A stretch of DNA of 64,000 bases from assembly GCA_037074765.1 (NCBI GenBank), contig JBAMDO010000110.1, positions 62,001 to 126,000 of the forward strand, read 5' to 3'. This document shows, in pieces, positions 11,701 to 24,540 of the stretch. The notes beneath the pieces are model-generated. The model saw only the letters and a program-made list of their open reading frames with translations, did not search any database and had not been told where the DNA came from. The stretch is from Mansonella perstans. Its lineage: Eukaryota; Nematoda; Chromadorea; Rhabditida; Onchocercidae. The stretch's first letter is position 1. Every line of letters begins with the position of its first letter. Made by a program: the position numbers and the translations under genes.

Positions 11701-13651
11701 TTGTTCTGCTACATGATTTGATACTGCTATTGTTCCTTGAGTCTTTTCTGCTAATGACTATAAAAACGAAAAAAAAAAATGAAGAATGATAATCATACAA
11801 AATAAGATAAAAAATAAATACTACATAAATTAGATAAATGCCTTGATTAATTAAAAGTCAGGAAGTTCAAATGAAAGCATGGAATAATTGTAATAGGCTT
11901 GATCAACATGTTTTTTAGAAGAGATGTCTAGGCTCCGTGTAAAGTTAACTTTATCTGAACAACATATAACAGTTTAAGACGAAAAAGTATTTAAGATCGA
12001 TAATTTAAAATAATTAATCTAAATGGAGCAGTTTTTGAAAGAAAGTATTGAGAGTTTCCAAACTTACATCATAATATGCACCATAAACTTTAGTGATGAA
12101 ACCAACAATCGGTACAATAATGATAGTAACCAAAGTAAGGCGCCATGAAAGAGTGGCCATAAATATCATTGAACCAAGAAGCATGACAACGTTTCGAAGA
12201 AAAACGTTCAAGTTAGTCGAAATCGTCGTGGACATCGTTTCACAATCAGTTGTTAAACGTGATGTTATTTCACCTGATATACTCAAAAATGCAGTATACA
12301 ATATAGAAACACACAAGATCTATTAGACTGGCAATAAGTTTTTCAAGTTCTTCAATCAATTTCTAGATTTTATCATATGGCATAACACTAAAAACCTGTG
12401 TTAGTTATATCAAAGAAGCTCATATCTTGCTCCACTAATGAACAAAATAAATCATATCGCATTTGACGGTTTACCAATGCTGTAGCATAAGAGAAACTTC
12501 CACCTCGAAGACCAGCAGAAACTGTACTGAAATACAAATGATTTATCAGCTTGATGATAAATTTCACTTTAGAATATTTTACTTGATAAATTTTACTTTA
12601 AAAGTTGCCATTCTTCCCTAAAGTTCCTAAAGTTCCATAAAATCTCCATGAATGCAAAATAAAAAACATAACGATAAAATACCAACCTTATAATAGTTAA
12701 GGCTGACATAAGTAGCACAGAATGAACTAAAACAGCAGTACCTTGACCTTGCACTATATTTGCAAGCACTTGACCGGTGCAATATGGTAAAAATACCCGT
12801 GCTTAAAATAAATTAATTTCAGAATTAAATTACTATTTTTCAAATATTGATTGAAATTCATGACAGAGAGAACTTAAATACTGCAACATGATAAATACTG
12901 ACAAACTGGTAATTATAGAAAGTGAAAAAGGTTTATCATTTAGGTTTATCCTTATCATGATTTTTCTTCCTTATCTAACTAAACAATATTATTTAAAGTA
13001 TAAAATTTTTGTAATTGAATTCATACATGAAGAATAAATGATAAGGAAGAAAAATCCTGCTGCAAACCATTTCCAATGATTTTTACAATATCGTAGTAAT
13101 CGTAACATATGATGATAGGTAGTAAAACGTGTGTATTCCTTCGTATCTTGTAATCGTGATGCTACATTCCTTCGTATTTCATGCGTTAATGCTTGATAAT
13201 CCCATGCAGTATGTGGAGTACGCAGGACAAAATTCCAAAGGAAAATAATTAATGCAGCAGCAAGTATATTCCAAATGATACTTAGCCATAAGCCAAAATA
13301 AACAAATTGTTCGATTTTTTCCGAGAATGCAAGTAATTTAATCAGTGAAAAAGTCCAATGCACAATAAATACTCCAAGAAGTGGTAGAAAAAGTTTTTCA
13401 AGCCATGCATGTTCTTGGTTGATTTTTAGTATGAAACATATCAGCATTATGAGAAATCGAAAAGCTGTAAGTGATAGAAAATCAATTGGTGAAGTGATAA
13501 AAGTATATGGCACATGAAGTGCTATATAATTCCAAATAAGATGAGCATCAAATTTGAATGATTTTTGATAGAAGCCAAAAGCGATCACCGAAACTGCAAC
13601 ATCTATCCAGCAGTATAGAATAATTAACAGTATAATTAACCAGAAACGCAT
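8791..13651 (-). CDS. haf-4/haf-9: TAPL/ABCB9-type lysosomal half ABC transporter (HAF-4/HAF-9 family)
   Basis: Half transporter of the ABCB9 (TAP-like) group; TAPL exports peptides into lysosomes, and C. elegans HAF-4 and HAF-9 act as a heterodimer on gut granules. Eleven exons on the minus strand: 13651-13027, 12801-12687, 12526-12396, 12273-12068, 11757-11499, 11305-11238, 10752-10567, 10334-10161, 10043-9854, 9496-9270, 8886-8791. The sum is 2277 nt, 758 residues (human TAPL 766). Residues 1-200 form an N-terminal four-helix TMD0. The core TMD follows, with [26 protein letters not shown] and [10 protein letters not shown]. The NBD has Walker [10 protein letters not shown] (Lys552), Q-loop ALVAQDP, signature LSGGQ (650-654), Walker [13 protein letters not shown] (Asp674, Glu675) and the H-loop His706. 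The C-terminal VHRQLLG resembles TAPL. All catalytic residues are intact. Whether it is HAF-4 or HAF-9 cannot be decided here. Confidence 0.93.
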
Positions 13652-13661
13652 CCTTCTTGAA

Positions 13662-13667
13662 CTGAAA
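13662..13667 (-). promoter_or_regulatory. Probable spliced-leader acceptor of the HAF gene
   Basis: TTTCAG on the minus strand, 10 bases upstream of the ATG, preceded by AT-rich sequence. Consistent with a trans-spliced 5' end. Confidence 0.5.
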
Positions 13668-14568
13668 TAAATTTGTATTAATGAATTTAAACAAGAAATA
13701 TCTAATATCTATAAATGTTTATGTGATATTGTTGTTGTTGATATACTTAGGATGATGATATATTTAATAATGAATAAATTGCTTAAAAAAAAAAAAACAT
13801 TAATTTCTCGAATTTTTTCGAATGTACGTAGTAATATTACAATATCGTATTTCTAAACTCAAATAAGAAATGTTTTTAATCAATAAGAAAACTTATATAC
13901 ATTCAATTAAATATCTTTCCTAAAAAAAAAATTGCAACTCTCAGTTGAATAAAATGCAACAAGAAAACAATTAAGCAGCATACTTTTTGGATTTGTTTTT
14001 AATAGTTGCACAAATTCATTCCGTTTCACATAAAACGAATGCGTTAATTGTTATTACACTTTACGCAAAATGTAGCCAACTTTTTTCAATCCAAAACTGC
14101 AAAGTAATTAAAAATGGAAATTTGCCAAAATTACAAACAATTTTATTGGGAAAGATACAAAAGGGAGGTAAAAATAATTTATAAAAATTGAAATTTCAAA
14201 AAATTCGCTTGTAGTATGAATGAATATGCCTTATATGTAATTATTTCAACAACAATACAAAATGGATTCTATCTATTCTGGCCTGTGCCCACAGCAATAT
14301 ACACTAGAATTATTTAGAATTATCCAAAATTATTTGCATATTCAAAATTTCATCCATATAATTGTTCCTTTCTCAATTTTCTCAGCAATTTTTAAGGTCA
14401 AATAATTTTTTTTTTCAAAAATATACCACTTTCATACAATGAGAATTGAACTCCCACCGATAAGCGCAATGATACATATTAATTCAATAATCCATCTGCT
14501 TAAATAATAGAAGATAAAATATATCATTCGTCATAACCACTCACCGCAACATTTTTACGTAACAAGCG

Positions 14569-14650
14569 TAAAATATAATGATTATGATTTATCTCATTTA
14601 ATAAGACACGTAAAATACAACGATTATGCCTTTAATAAGACAGGCAAAAT
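14569..14650 (+). repeat. Two-copy degenerate tandem repeat
   Basis: Two units of about 40 bases, each with CGTAAAATA, GATTATG and TTTAATAAGACA in that order, from about 14569 and from 14611. Confidence 0.55.
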
Positions 14651-14760
14651 ACATATCGGTTCATGATCTATCATTCACTTACATAACATAAAATCTATCG
14701 AATTACATAATAAATATCAAACATTCATCGACCATCACTCGTTTACATAAACATATTTAT

Positions 14761-14800
14761 GAATAAATCATAAATAAAATAAATCATTTATGATTTATTC
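14761..14800. repeat. Perfect 15-bp inverted repeat, 10-base loop
   Basis: GAATAAATCATAAAT at 14761-14775 is exactly complementary to 14786-14800. It could extrude a cruciform or form an RNA hairpin; function unknown. Confidence 0.8.
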
Positions 14801-15052
14801 GCTTACGTAAGAAGCATTACATGTGTTAGTATACATTTACCGTATGCTACACGTAATCTCATGTTAGTTTTTTTTTTATATTTCGGTTACGTTATATGTA
14901 TATCGGTTTCTGTTACCTATGATGAATTATGTAATTTATAATAATATACGTAATCTATGGTATATTCACGTGTATGTAATATACTATACCAACATGTACA
15001 TATGCAATGAACAATTTTTCTTTCTTCAGTGTAGATTGCACTAATTAGACAT

Positions 15053-15064
15053 TCACGTACGTGA
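15053..15064. repeat. 12-bp perfect palindrome TCACGTACGTGA
   Basis: Two overlapping CACGT half sites in a region with other ACGT-core motifs (TTACGTAA at 14555-14562 and 14803-14810, TCACGTG at 14966-14972). A possible bHLH/bZIP binding site; no functional evidence. Confidence 0.5.
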
Positions 15065-15689
15065 TAATTTTCTCCTGTCATATCGTCATATTAACAGAAT
15101 GCATCAACTATTTCAATAATTTTTTCTTCTTTTTGAAACAATTCATCTCAGCGAGAGACATTGAATGAAATGAAATCATATGAAAAATCATTAATAATTT
15201 CCAACAAAGAAAAAATTTTCAAAAAAAAAGTTACAAATTTTACACGTATTATGTAATCTAATTAATGTACACGTCTGTTATGCAACGTAATTCCAATTAA
15301 TAAACACTTGATTTTTCAATTGAGAAATCTTCGTTTGCTGAAATAGTAAAAGTATTTTTTCTAAAATAATAAAATCAATTAATTGAATTAATTAGATCAT
15401 TAATCAGAGTAGCAATTATAATTATGTTATTTTGTCCTACATAATCCTACATACTGTTATCTTATCTAATTATCTTATCTAATTTACTATCACAAATAAG
15501 TGTTAACTATTTACTTAACAAATTATCAGCCTTTTAATGAATTAGCTTATTAATTAATTCAATACATTAAATGTTCCAATAATTCGTTTAGAAGAAAATT
15601 CCTAAACATTTCGAAAATATTAAACAGGAAAATAAAATATTGAACATTTAACATCATATTTCTATAGGTGATATTGCAGCAGCAACAGT

Positions 15690-15766
15690 AGCAATAACAA
15701 TAACAATAACAATAACAATAACAATAGCAATAGCAATAACAATAACAATAGCAACAATAAACAATA
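15690..15766 (+). repeat. (AATAAC)n hexanucleotide microsatellite
   Basis: About twelve units of AATAAC with some AATAGC variants. It produces the Cys-Tyr repeats seen in an open frame on the opposite strand, which is therefore not a gene. Confidence 0.85.
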
Positions 15767-18406
15767 GCAGACAGACAATGCTTGAAAAAAAAAAAGCCAT
15801 TCAAAAGTAACAATTAAAATGGAATACTTTTGTTGATGGTTGGAAATTTTCCGCTATTACTGAAAGTTTAATATTTTGTTTTGTTTACAAACATACGTCT
15901 TCATACACGTCTGCCTCTACGTATGTTTGTATGTACACATATATATACTGTGTGTATGTCTATTCATATCCATTATGCGTGTGTGTGCCTGTTTGTCTGT
16001 CGTGTAAAAGTGTATGTATGTATATATAATACGTGTATGTGGTATGCGTGTATGTGTCTGCACATTACATCACTATGTAAACTCAGTGAGAGAATAACGT
16101 AAATAACAGAGCATGAGTAATTGAATTTCATTGATTGCTGTGCATTCATTCATATGTTCTCATTCTATGTGTGTGTATTTATTTGTCTGTCTGTCCCTGT
16201 GTCTGTCTATAACGTATGGACAGACAGAGACAGACATATACGTCAGTTCTCGTGCTTACACTTATTGTATTGGTTAAAGATGGAAATGGCTTGGTTAGCG
16301 AAAGAAAAAAAAAAAACTTTCTATCGGTCATTTGCCAATAAAATATTTTTTAAATTACTCCCATATTTGTTTACTCTTTCTCTTCCAACAATGGCATTTA
16401 TCTAAGTACGCTTAATTTTTACGTGTTTCATTGCATATCATCATTGCTGCGTTGAAAAAGCTCGTAGTTGAATCTACGTCTCAAGACCTGATCCATTCAT
16501 TTCATGAGCACTTGGCTCCTAGGCTAATATTGCTAATTTTCCTTACGTTACCACGATTGGTTATGTTTGATAGTTAGCAAGTTTACGTTGAAAAAATACG
16601 GGCTAATTACCTGAATAAAATGTTGCTTTATCGAAAATAATGATAACTTGTATTGTATGTGAATTTTATTGCCAATTAACCTTTCACCTCATTAGTGATT
16701 TTCTGTTGTTATTGTCATCTTATCGATCGACGCGTCTTTTCATTGCTTTTTTCTTCTTGTGCAAAATTTTCTTGAAAATTGCTAATTTTCAGTAATTTCT
16801 AAGTTTATACTTTAATTTTTCGCAAAATTTAGAATTACCAATAAATTTGTACTTTGATGTTTGTTTTTTTAACGTAAATTACGTAAAAAATGCGGTTTTC
16901 TTCAGCGTTCGCAACGAAGAATTAGAATTTATTTTTATATTTCAATTAAAATTTTCAAAAATGCTTTTTCTATATGAATTAAATTTATGTAATCCAGGAA
17001 ATCCTAGTTCTGCTAGAAGAAGTTCATTGGGAAAAGAGCAGTAAAATTGAGAAATGCGGTATGAGAAGTTTTGCAGGTTGTTGTTTTTCTAGATAGGAAA
17101 ACGTAAGATTATGGCGTGCGTTAGGTTTTTTCATACAGTTTTTTTTTTTTTTTTTTCACTCTGTCGATTTATCACTGTTTTTTTAATTTCTTCGTATGAT
17201 TGATTAATTTTTAATGAATTAATTACTTTGGAGTAATGCCAACTTTCACGTTTATTTAATTATCTTACAACGATTAATGGTAAGGCAATGTGAACAAAAA
17301 TCAATAACAATTATTGTAAATATTTTATTATGATAAATTAACATGCAGTTAATTTTCAGCTTTCAGTTGCTTTCATCCATTTTTTTAGGATCTTTTTCTG
17401 GAATGTTTTCTGTGAAAATCCAGACTATTGAATACTGAATCCAGGAAGTTCAGTTAGTTCTAGAAGAAATTTAGGAATGCTTTGGAGTAATCTATTTGAA
17501 ATTTTATTAATTTCTCATTTCTCATCGATTCGATTCTAAAATAATCTATAAGGACATGATATGATAGAAATAAGGAATTTGTCGTTGTATTCCCGACAAA
17601 AAAAATTCTAATCTTAAACAGCAATTATTATTAGTCATCGTGTTTACGGTGTTTGAAGAAAATGTTAAGTGCATATTACAGTGATAGTGATAAGTGATTT
17701 TATCTCACAATGATAATGATAAATGACTTCTTTAAAAAAAAATTTTTATTATTTTATCATTGACAATTTGCTCTGTAACTAGTTCTCTGTCTTATCACTG
17801 ATTATCATGAGCCATTATTAAGATATTGGAAAATAAAAATGATATTTGGAGAAATTGAAAATTGGTCAGATTTAAAAAGGATATGCATTTTATTTATAGC
17901 ACAATTTTCATAATCAAGATCGATCTGTTGATATAGGCTGACCTAAATTTTCATTATAAAGATGTTTGATCTTGATGAATTATCTTTCAGTAGAACCATA
18001 ATATTCGTATCATATTATGAGTTAAAGGATTAAATGAATGGATGGAGCTATTTATGTATTGAATTTTCGCATCATTCATATCACGTACTGACATTTAAGT
18101 ACGAAGGAAGTTGTGAGAAAAGAAAATTAGTAATTTTATTTTTGACAATTGGATAGTAATTTTATTTTTGACAAATTGGTAAGTTTAATCATCTAGGAAG
18201 GCAAGTTTTCAGACTGTTCTTCAACTTTGACATTTTTGGCCTAATCAGTTCCAGGAATACATACCATGGCGAATCGTATCATTTAGAATTTTGGTTGATA
18301 TATGTAGTTGTTGAATTATATCTCGAAATTAGACTGATAGCGATAATATTAGTGTTCTAATCATGCTTTCTAGTAATACGTTTCTCATCATGTAATACAT
18401 CAAAAA

Positions 18407-18501
18407 CTTACCGATAGTTTTTTGAATTATATTAGTAGAAGTTTACTTAAATTTTACTTAGTTTACTTAAATAAAATTAATTAAATTAAACTATCGGTAA
18501 G
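18407..18501. repeat. Perfect 14-bp inverted repeat with 67-base AT-rich loop
   Basis: CTTACCGATAGTTT at 18407-18420 pairs exactly with AAACTATCGGTAAG at 18488-18501. The interior contains direct repeats of GTTTACTTAAAT. The shape resembles a small non-autonomous element or a long hairpin about 260 bases upstream of the dot-1 ATG. Confidence 0.7.
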
Positions 18502-18604
18502 GTAAATTTGTAAGGAATTTGCAATGCTGCGTGATTATTATAGTTTTGAAATTTTAATAAAGATTTTTTGCAAATTATCCTTGTATTTTTCAGATTGTTT
18601 AAAA

Positions 18605-18643
18605 ATGAAGATTCACGTGGACAATGTGTACTGTATTAGCTGA
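18605..18643 (+). CDS. Upstream ORF in the probable dot-1 leader
   Basis: ATG to TGA, 12 residues (MKIHVDNVYCIS). It starts 12 bases after a TTTTTCAG acceptor (ending at 18593) and ends 119 bases before the dot-1 ATG, with no other ATG in between. It is in the mRNA only if that acceptor is used as the 5' splice-leader site. If so it could reduce dot-1 translation. Confidence 0.35.
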   Translation: MKIHVDNVYCIS

Positions 18644-18762
18644 ACAAGTGTATTACGTGCTACTTGTGAATAGATCATTTCGTGATAGCACACTTCCACT
18701 GTATTGCTGTTATCATTCCAAATTGAAGTTAAGCTAGGAAGTGTACTGGAAATCCGGAAATA

Positions 18763-21700
18763 ATGAGTACAGAAGAAAAAGATTTAACGGGTCATGATCC
18801 GGATCCGTCCACGTCCAAATATTCGGAAGAATCTACCTCATCACGGTCATCGAGCCGTTCGAAGCTATCATCAAGTCCGGTATGCCTCGAAGAACAACGG
18901 GTACAGTTGAAACTTGCAAGTCCACTTGGTGGTGAACCATTAACTTTCATGTGGCCCTTGCGAGAAGTTTCTGGTTATAGCGAGGGGCAAGAAATTCTAG
19001 ATGTTGTAAGGTAAATTTTTTTACAAGTTAAAAGTGTTTTATAATTCACATGATTCGTTGTTGTTATACCCCTTGTATGATTGATCTCAGACAGAGTTTT
19101 TTTCCGAATCAATAAAAATTTTTGAAATTTACAGAGTTTAGTAATATTGAAAGAATACGTCAATGATTTTAGTTGGAAAAATTGTGGGATGGAAGTATAT
19201 AATGAAAATGAACGGGATGATTTGTGATAATTTTGTTTTTTCTTATTCTTGAAATATTTCAGAACCGCGCTTTCATCATTCCCTGAGCTTAATTTCATTT
19301 TAAGACAGCACTGTGGAATGAATCTTGATACAATTGATAAGAGGAGGTAAGTTATTTGTTGTTTGATTTTATTTATCCGAACTTTTGAAATATAGGTATG
19401 TGCACAGCTCCAATAAAAATCATTCCTAATGCTAAATATTAATATGTTAGTATTTCAGTTTTCAACAGATGTCCGCACTATTAGATGCTTTTAACAAAAC
19501 TTGTCCTACATTCACGCAGCTGGTTAGATTTTCAGTTTGATTGAACTATTTTTTGTAAAATTTCTATTTGCAAAGAAAATCAAATGAAGCTTTTTTTTTG
19601 ACGGATTCGTTATATTGTTGAGATAAGCCAAGTATAGATGTAATAATTTACATAATTTTGAGCAAATTGCTTTCATAATTTTGCCTTTCCGCAATAGATT
19701 TTAGTGTAGCTTTGAGTCTGCAGTGCTTTAATATTACTTTGATTTCTTTTTTAAAATGAATTACATAAGTTTAAAGAAATTCAATTTCGAAAATATTTTA
19801 TTTCGTAAGAGTTTTCTATTAATCTATCTTCTATATTTGAAGTGGAAAGGTGCAACGAAGCCAGGTGGTGAAATTTGGTCAGCAGAACGGGCAAATCCAG
19901 CATTGCTAAGGCAAATCTGTACTAGAGCATACAATCGTGCTGTAGACAATGTGCACCTTTTAAATAATCATTATAAGGCATTTTCATCACAAACCTACGG
20001 TGAAACATCATTTGATCGAATGCAAATGATTATTCAAGAAATTGTGCCAAAGGTTTATAAATACTTAATAAGACCGAGTTATTATCATGAAAAATGCATC
20101 TTTGTAAGTGAATGTTTAAGAAAAGTCCATTCATCTTGTAATAACATCGAAGGTTATACTTGTATCTGATTTTTGTTTCCAGCTTTCAGTCTATGCAGTT
20201 AATAATATGTGAAACAAAGTAAAAGTTTAGACCATTTTAATCATCACATCAAACAAATTTCCTTTGGTTCTTATCTGTGGCTCATTTTAATGTTGTTTCA
20301 GGATCGGGATGTTTTTGTTGATCTTGGAAGTGGAGTTGGTCAGTTAGTTATTCATATGGCCGGTGGTTCTAAAGTACGAAAAGCAGTTGGGATAGAAATT
20401 GCCTCATTACCAAATCGTTATGCGCAAAACCTCTCTGTTGAATTCAAAAAGTTCGTCAAAATAATGATTTTTTTTCTTTTTGATCTTTTTTTACAGTGAA
20501 AATGTTTTTTATGAACACATGATGATTTTAAGCTCGTATTATTTTCAGATGGATGAAATGGTACGGCAAGAAATTTAGACCATTTGAATTACATAAAGGA
20601 GATTTCTTAGATGAAAAATTTCGTGATCTAATCACCAAAGAAGCAACAATCATCCTGATAAATAATTTTGCATTTACAGCAGAACTGGAAACTCGCATAA
20701 AGAGGTTTGCTGCATTGTTTCTTTTTTGTATCATTTTGTCTTTGATTGTGTGTTTTCAATGGATGTTGAAATTAGAATTGTGATGAAACGATAATTTTGA
20801 AGTTTCGGAAAAAAAAAACATCTTAAGTACCGCTAGCTCGGTGCAGATATCGGGATTTAGAATATCTTTCAGTTTTCTATTTGATATCTAGTCTAGGACT
20901 GAAAATTAGGCGTAACATACTTTGCTCGAGATATCGAGTATGAGTTTTCGAATTTGTATATTGAATATTTCACTTTCAAGAGAGCTTTTGAGCGAACTTA
21001 AAGATGGAACACGGATCATTTCCACTAAACCTTATGGCCTGCCAAACCGAACGATTACAGATAGACACTTGAATGGTACAGATTTCATTCTTCTCGCATA
21101 AATCATAAATATTCAACTGTTCTTGTATACATAATTTTATGCTGCAGTACTTTGGCATGTTCTTCAGCAAGAATTGTAGGGTTTTCTCATCATATATCAC
21201 CGGACAGACAATTTCACTCATTGACTTGAAATTAAAATGGAACAAAAAATCCATAAAAATAAATTTAACCCATTCGACGTGCACTGACAATGCATTATTA
21301 GTAGTAGCTTTCCTTTGTTCATTCTCATTACTTTTGCGATAAAAATCAAAATTTAATGAAATGGTTTATAAATCTATAGCTTATAATCTAAGATAATATT
21401 TACTGATGGTTATTATAAATGAAACGCAATTATACACAACAAACTATTTAGATATATCAGCAATTTTGGACGTTTTTGAAATGGCACAGTGTGAAAATGC
21501 TTGCTCTTGGACGAGTAACTATGTCGCATACTACCATCACATCATCAATCGAGCTAAAGTAAGCGAATATAGAGTCATAATTAACGAAGAGAATTTAGTG
21601 ATAAAAAGTCTGCATAACAAATTATTGATTATTCTGGTGATGTTATTTGTTCGCTTTTCATTTTTCTTCTTGTTACATTAAAATAAGCTTAATTATTGCA

Positions 21701-24468
21701 ACATAGCTCACTGTAAGGCCCTGGTTCATGTTATTTTTAAATCAAATTTTTAAATCAGTTTGTTTCTTCGTATATTTCTAGAGAAAAGTTTTCATGAAGC
21801 GGAATAAAGTAGTAATTAAAATATATTTTAGTTGGAAAAATACTTTCTCTCTCAACGGAATCCTGCATTGAAACTACAGAATGGTTCGGATGGTAGTAGA
21901 CGATCATCAACATCAAGCAAAACATCTCGCGATAGTTTCCGATGCTGGAGCCGGGAATCTAGCGCATCTTTACCGAATAATCTTTCTAGTGCAATGGGGA
22001 GTCGCAGTGGTGCTACACCAACAGCTGGTCGAAGTCAAACACCAACATATCATGAACGAAGTCCAACACCTCTTGGCAGGAATAACAAGCGTCCGAATTC
22101 GGATCTTTCGGATGATGATGATTATGCGTAAGTCTCAATATCTTCTCTCAGACTCACACTAGTTTGGAAGTTGGATCTAGTAAATTGTTCATGGATTAAC
22201 TTGGTAGAACTCATGAATTAGCCTAAGGATAGTGATGGTGAACCAGTCATTAAATACTTTTTGGATTAATAATTGCTGAGATATTTTATTTGTTATCAAC
22301 TAATAGTTGTGCATGTTGCAGCGCGGTAGTTTCTTTTGACTCGAGCTCTATTCTTTTAAAATAAATAGTGCCTGCGAATAATGATTTATTCTTCTATCCG
22401 ATTGTAGGATTGTCTTCAGAGTTATATTTCCAGAATCGGTCCAACAACGCGTCGCAAATGGCAAGAATATTGTTCGACAAAAACGAAGCGTCAACGTACA
22501 ACTGCGACGGCTTCAGTAGAGAACGCCTTGTCAGTTCGTGGGTCGAAATGGCCAACGCCAGATTATGATTATGCTCCGTCGAGAAAAATCCGTAAAACTG
22601 GACAACGTGGACGACCTCGTAAAATATCTGCTGCTGTTGCTAAGGTTAAATATATTTCCATATTCTTTGAAAAAAGAGCGAAAGAGAAAGAATAGCTACT
22701 TTTGAATAGTGTGTATAACAAATCATGAAGTGTGTTCCAATCGATAAATTTAGCAGACGGAAACTGGTTAGTGATAATCCTGATAATATATTTCGGTTTG
22801 AGATTACTGTCACCAATCTCTTTGTTCCAGTGCTTTTCCATTTGGTGTAAATAATTTATAATTTTACGTTCTGTATAGTTGATCGGAAAAATGCTTTCTG
22901 TCCTTTATTTTAGTGAAGCTTTAATTAACTGCCACTATTTTATGTGCGAACTTAAACTGCCTCGTAAATCTTTCTTATTCCTAATTCGTATTCCTTTTCT
23001 TTCATGTAATAAGACAGAATATTGTTTCTTAAAGTCATTTTTGTATCTTTTCCAAATTTCTTTTGTTTCCTTCCTCTCATTTTTTTTTCCCATTTTTCAT
23101 GCATGCACAAGATTTCAATTCAAAGCTGAAAAATTTACTTGACTGAATTTTCTCTCGAGAATTTCACAAAAATTTCAAATCTTGCTACGGGTTGAAATGT
23201 CAACAGAATGGAACTTTAGCATCGAGGTTTATATTCATTTCATGGTATTTTGGTGAATGTTGCCGGGATTCGAAACTAATTACTTCACACATGAGCAATT
23301 GTTTAGTGAAAATTGAAAGGATGAATTCAATTTTTGGCTCGTAAGATTGAGTTCGTATTTGAATTTAGACGTTTTTTTAGGAAAGATATTCGTTTTACCG
23401 TGAAATTATAATTACTTAGCTTAATACTTTACTAGTTTCAGAAATTGAACCAAAGACCTGAAGGCTTTTTAAATAAGCTTTTTGCTTCCTGTTTCAGTTT
23501 TGTAAAAATTCCCTAAAAAAAAAAAGCTTGAGTCATTTTTCACTTTAAATATGTATCTACAAATCTTTCCAGAACTTGAATATGTTATTTGCGTAAATCA
23601 GGCGAGCTTCTGTGATTTGTTGATTCAAGTATCAAATGTTACAAATATTTTGAAGTATATTCAATTTATTTTGTGTTGTAAAGTCGATGTTAATTAAAAT
23701 CAAATTTAAGTTAACTTTAATTACTAGAGGATGCTTACATTACGAATTTTGCAACAAAAATCATAATTATGTTGCTTTTTTTAAATTAATTGAGAAATTT
23801 TGGCCAATCTTTGGTCAAAATTGCCACCATTAATCGAAAATTGTCGGCAAAATGACGCAGCTTTACCTGTGATATATTACAATGTAGAATCCACTCGATG
23901 TGCTAGGCACACCCATCGAGTTTAATAAATCAAGTTATCGAATTCGACTCAGTGTTAATTGATCATTGAATCATCTGTCTAATCGATCTAGTAGTGATCT
24001 GTCTTATCATTTTCACTAAGAAAAAAATTCGTTAATTTACCAATTTATTCGATCACTTATCTTTTCGATTAATTCATTCAATTCTCTTTGAATTTATCAT
24101 TTCATTTTTATTTTTCTTAAGTCAGTAAGTTGATAGATTTGTGTAATTGTTAGGAGAAAGATGTATGAGAGAATGAATTGTATTGCATTTTTAATTTTAT
24201 CTTTTTTGTCTGAACAAAATGGTTATGTGAACTTTTTTTTTTTTTTTGCAAAGGCAAAAAGAATTTGGAAGCTGAATTAGTAGCAACAAGCTCTATGTCT
24301 ATACTCTGCGTGTATCTGTGTGTGTGTTTGTTTGTTTGTTTGTTTGTTTGTTTGTTTGTTCATTGATGACAAAATTGCATATGCAAAAACAGTATGCTTG
24401 TGCCGATTGTTATGTTATATGTATATATATAGATGTGTATATATATGCGTGTTATGCGTGTATCTATA

Positions 24469-24540
<72 letters not shown>

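Larger units (their letters stand above)
13652..18762. other. Large intergenic region upstream of both the HAF gene and dot-1
   Basis: About 5.1 kb with no supported coding gene. Open frames here are short and of low complexity. It contains direct and inverted repeats near 14569-14800, several ACGT-core palindromes, an AATAAC hexanucleotide repeat, a TATG/GTGT-rich simple-sequence tract at 15890-16085, a CTGT/ACAG inverted repeat at about 16185-16236 and an inverted repeat at 18407-18501. Promoters of both divergent genes must lie here, but I see no specific core element. Confidence 0.6.

Noticed and set aside
15559..15813. Minus-strand frame with repeated Cys-Tyr
   Set aside because: Translation of the AATAAC microsatellite.
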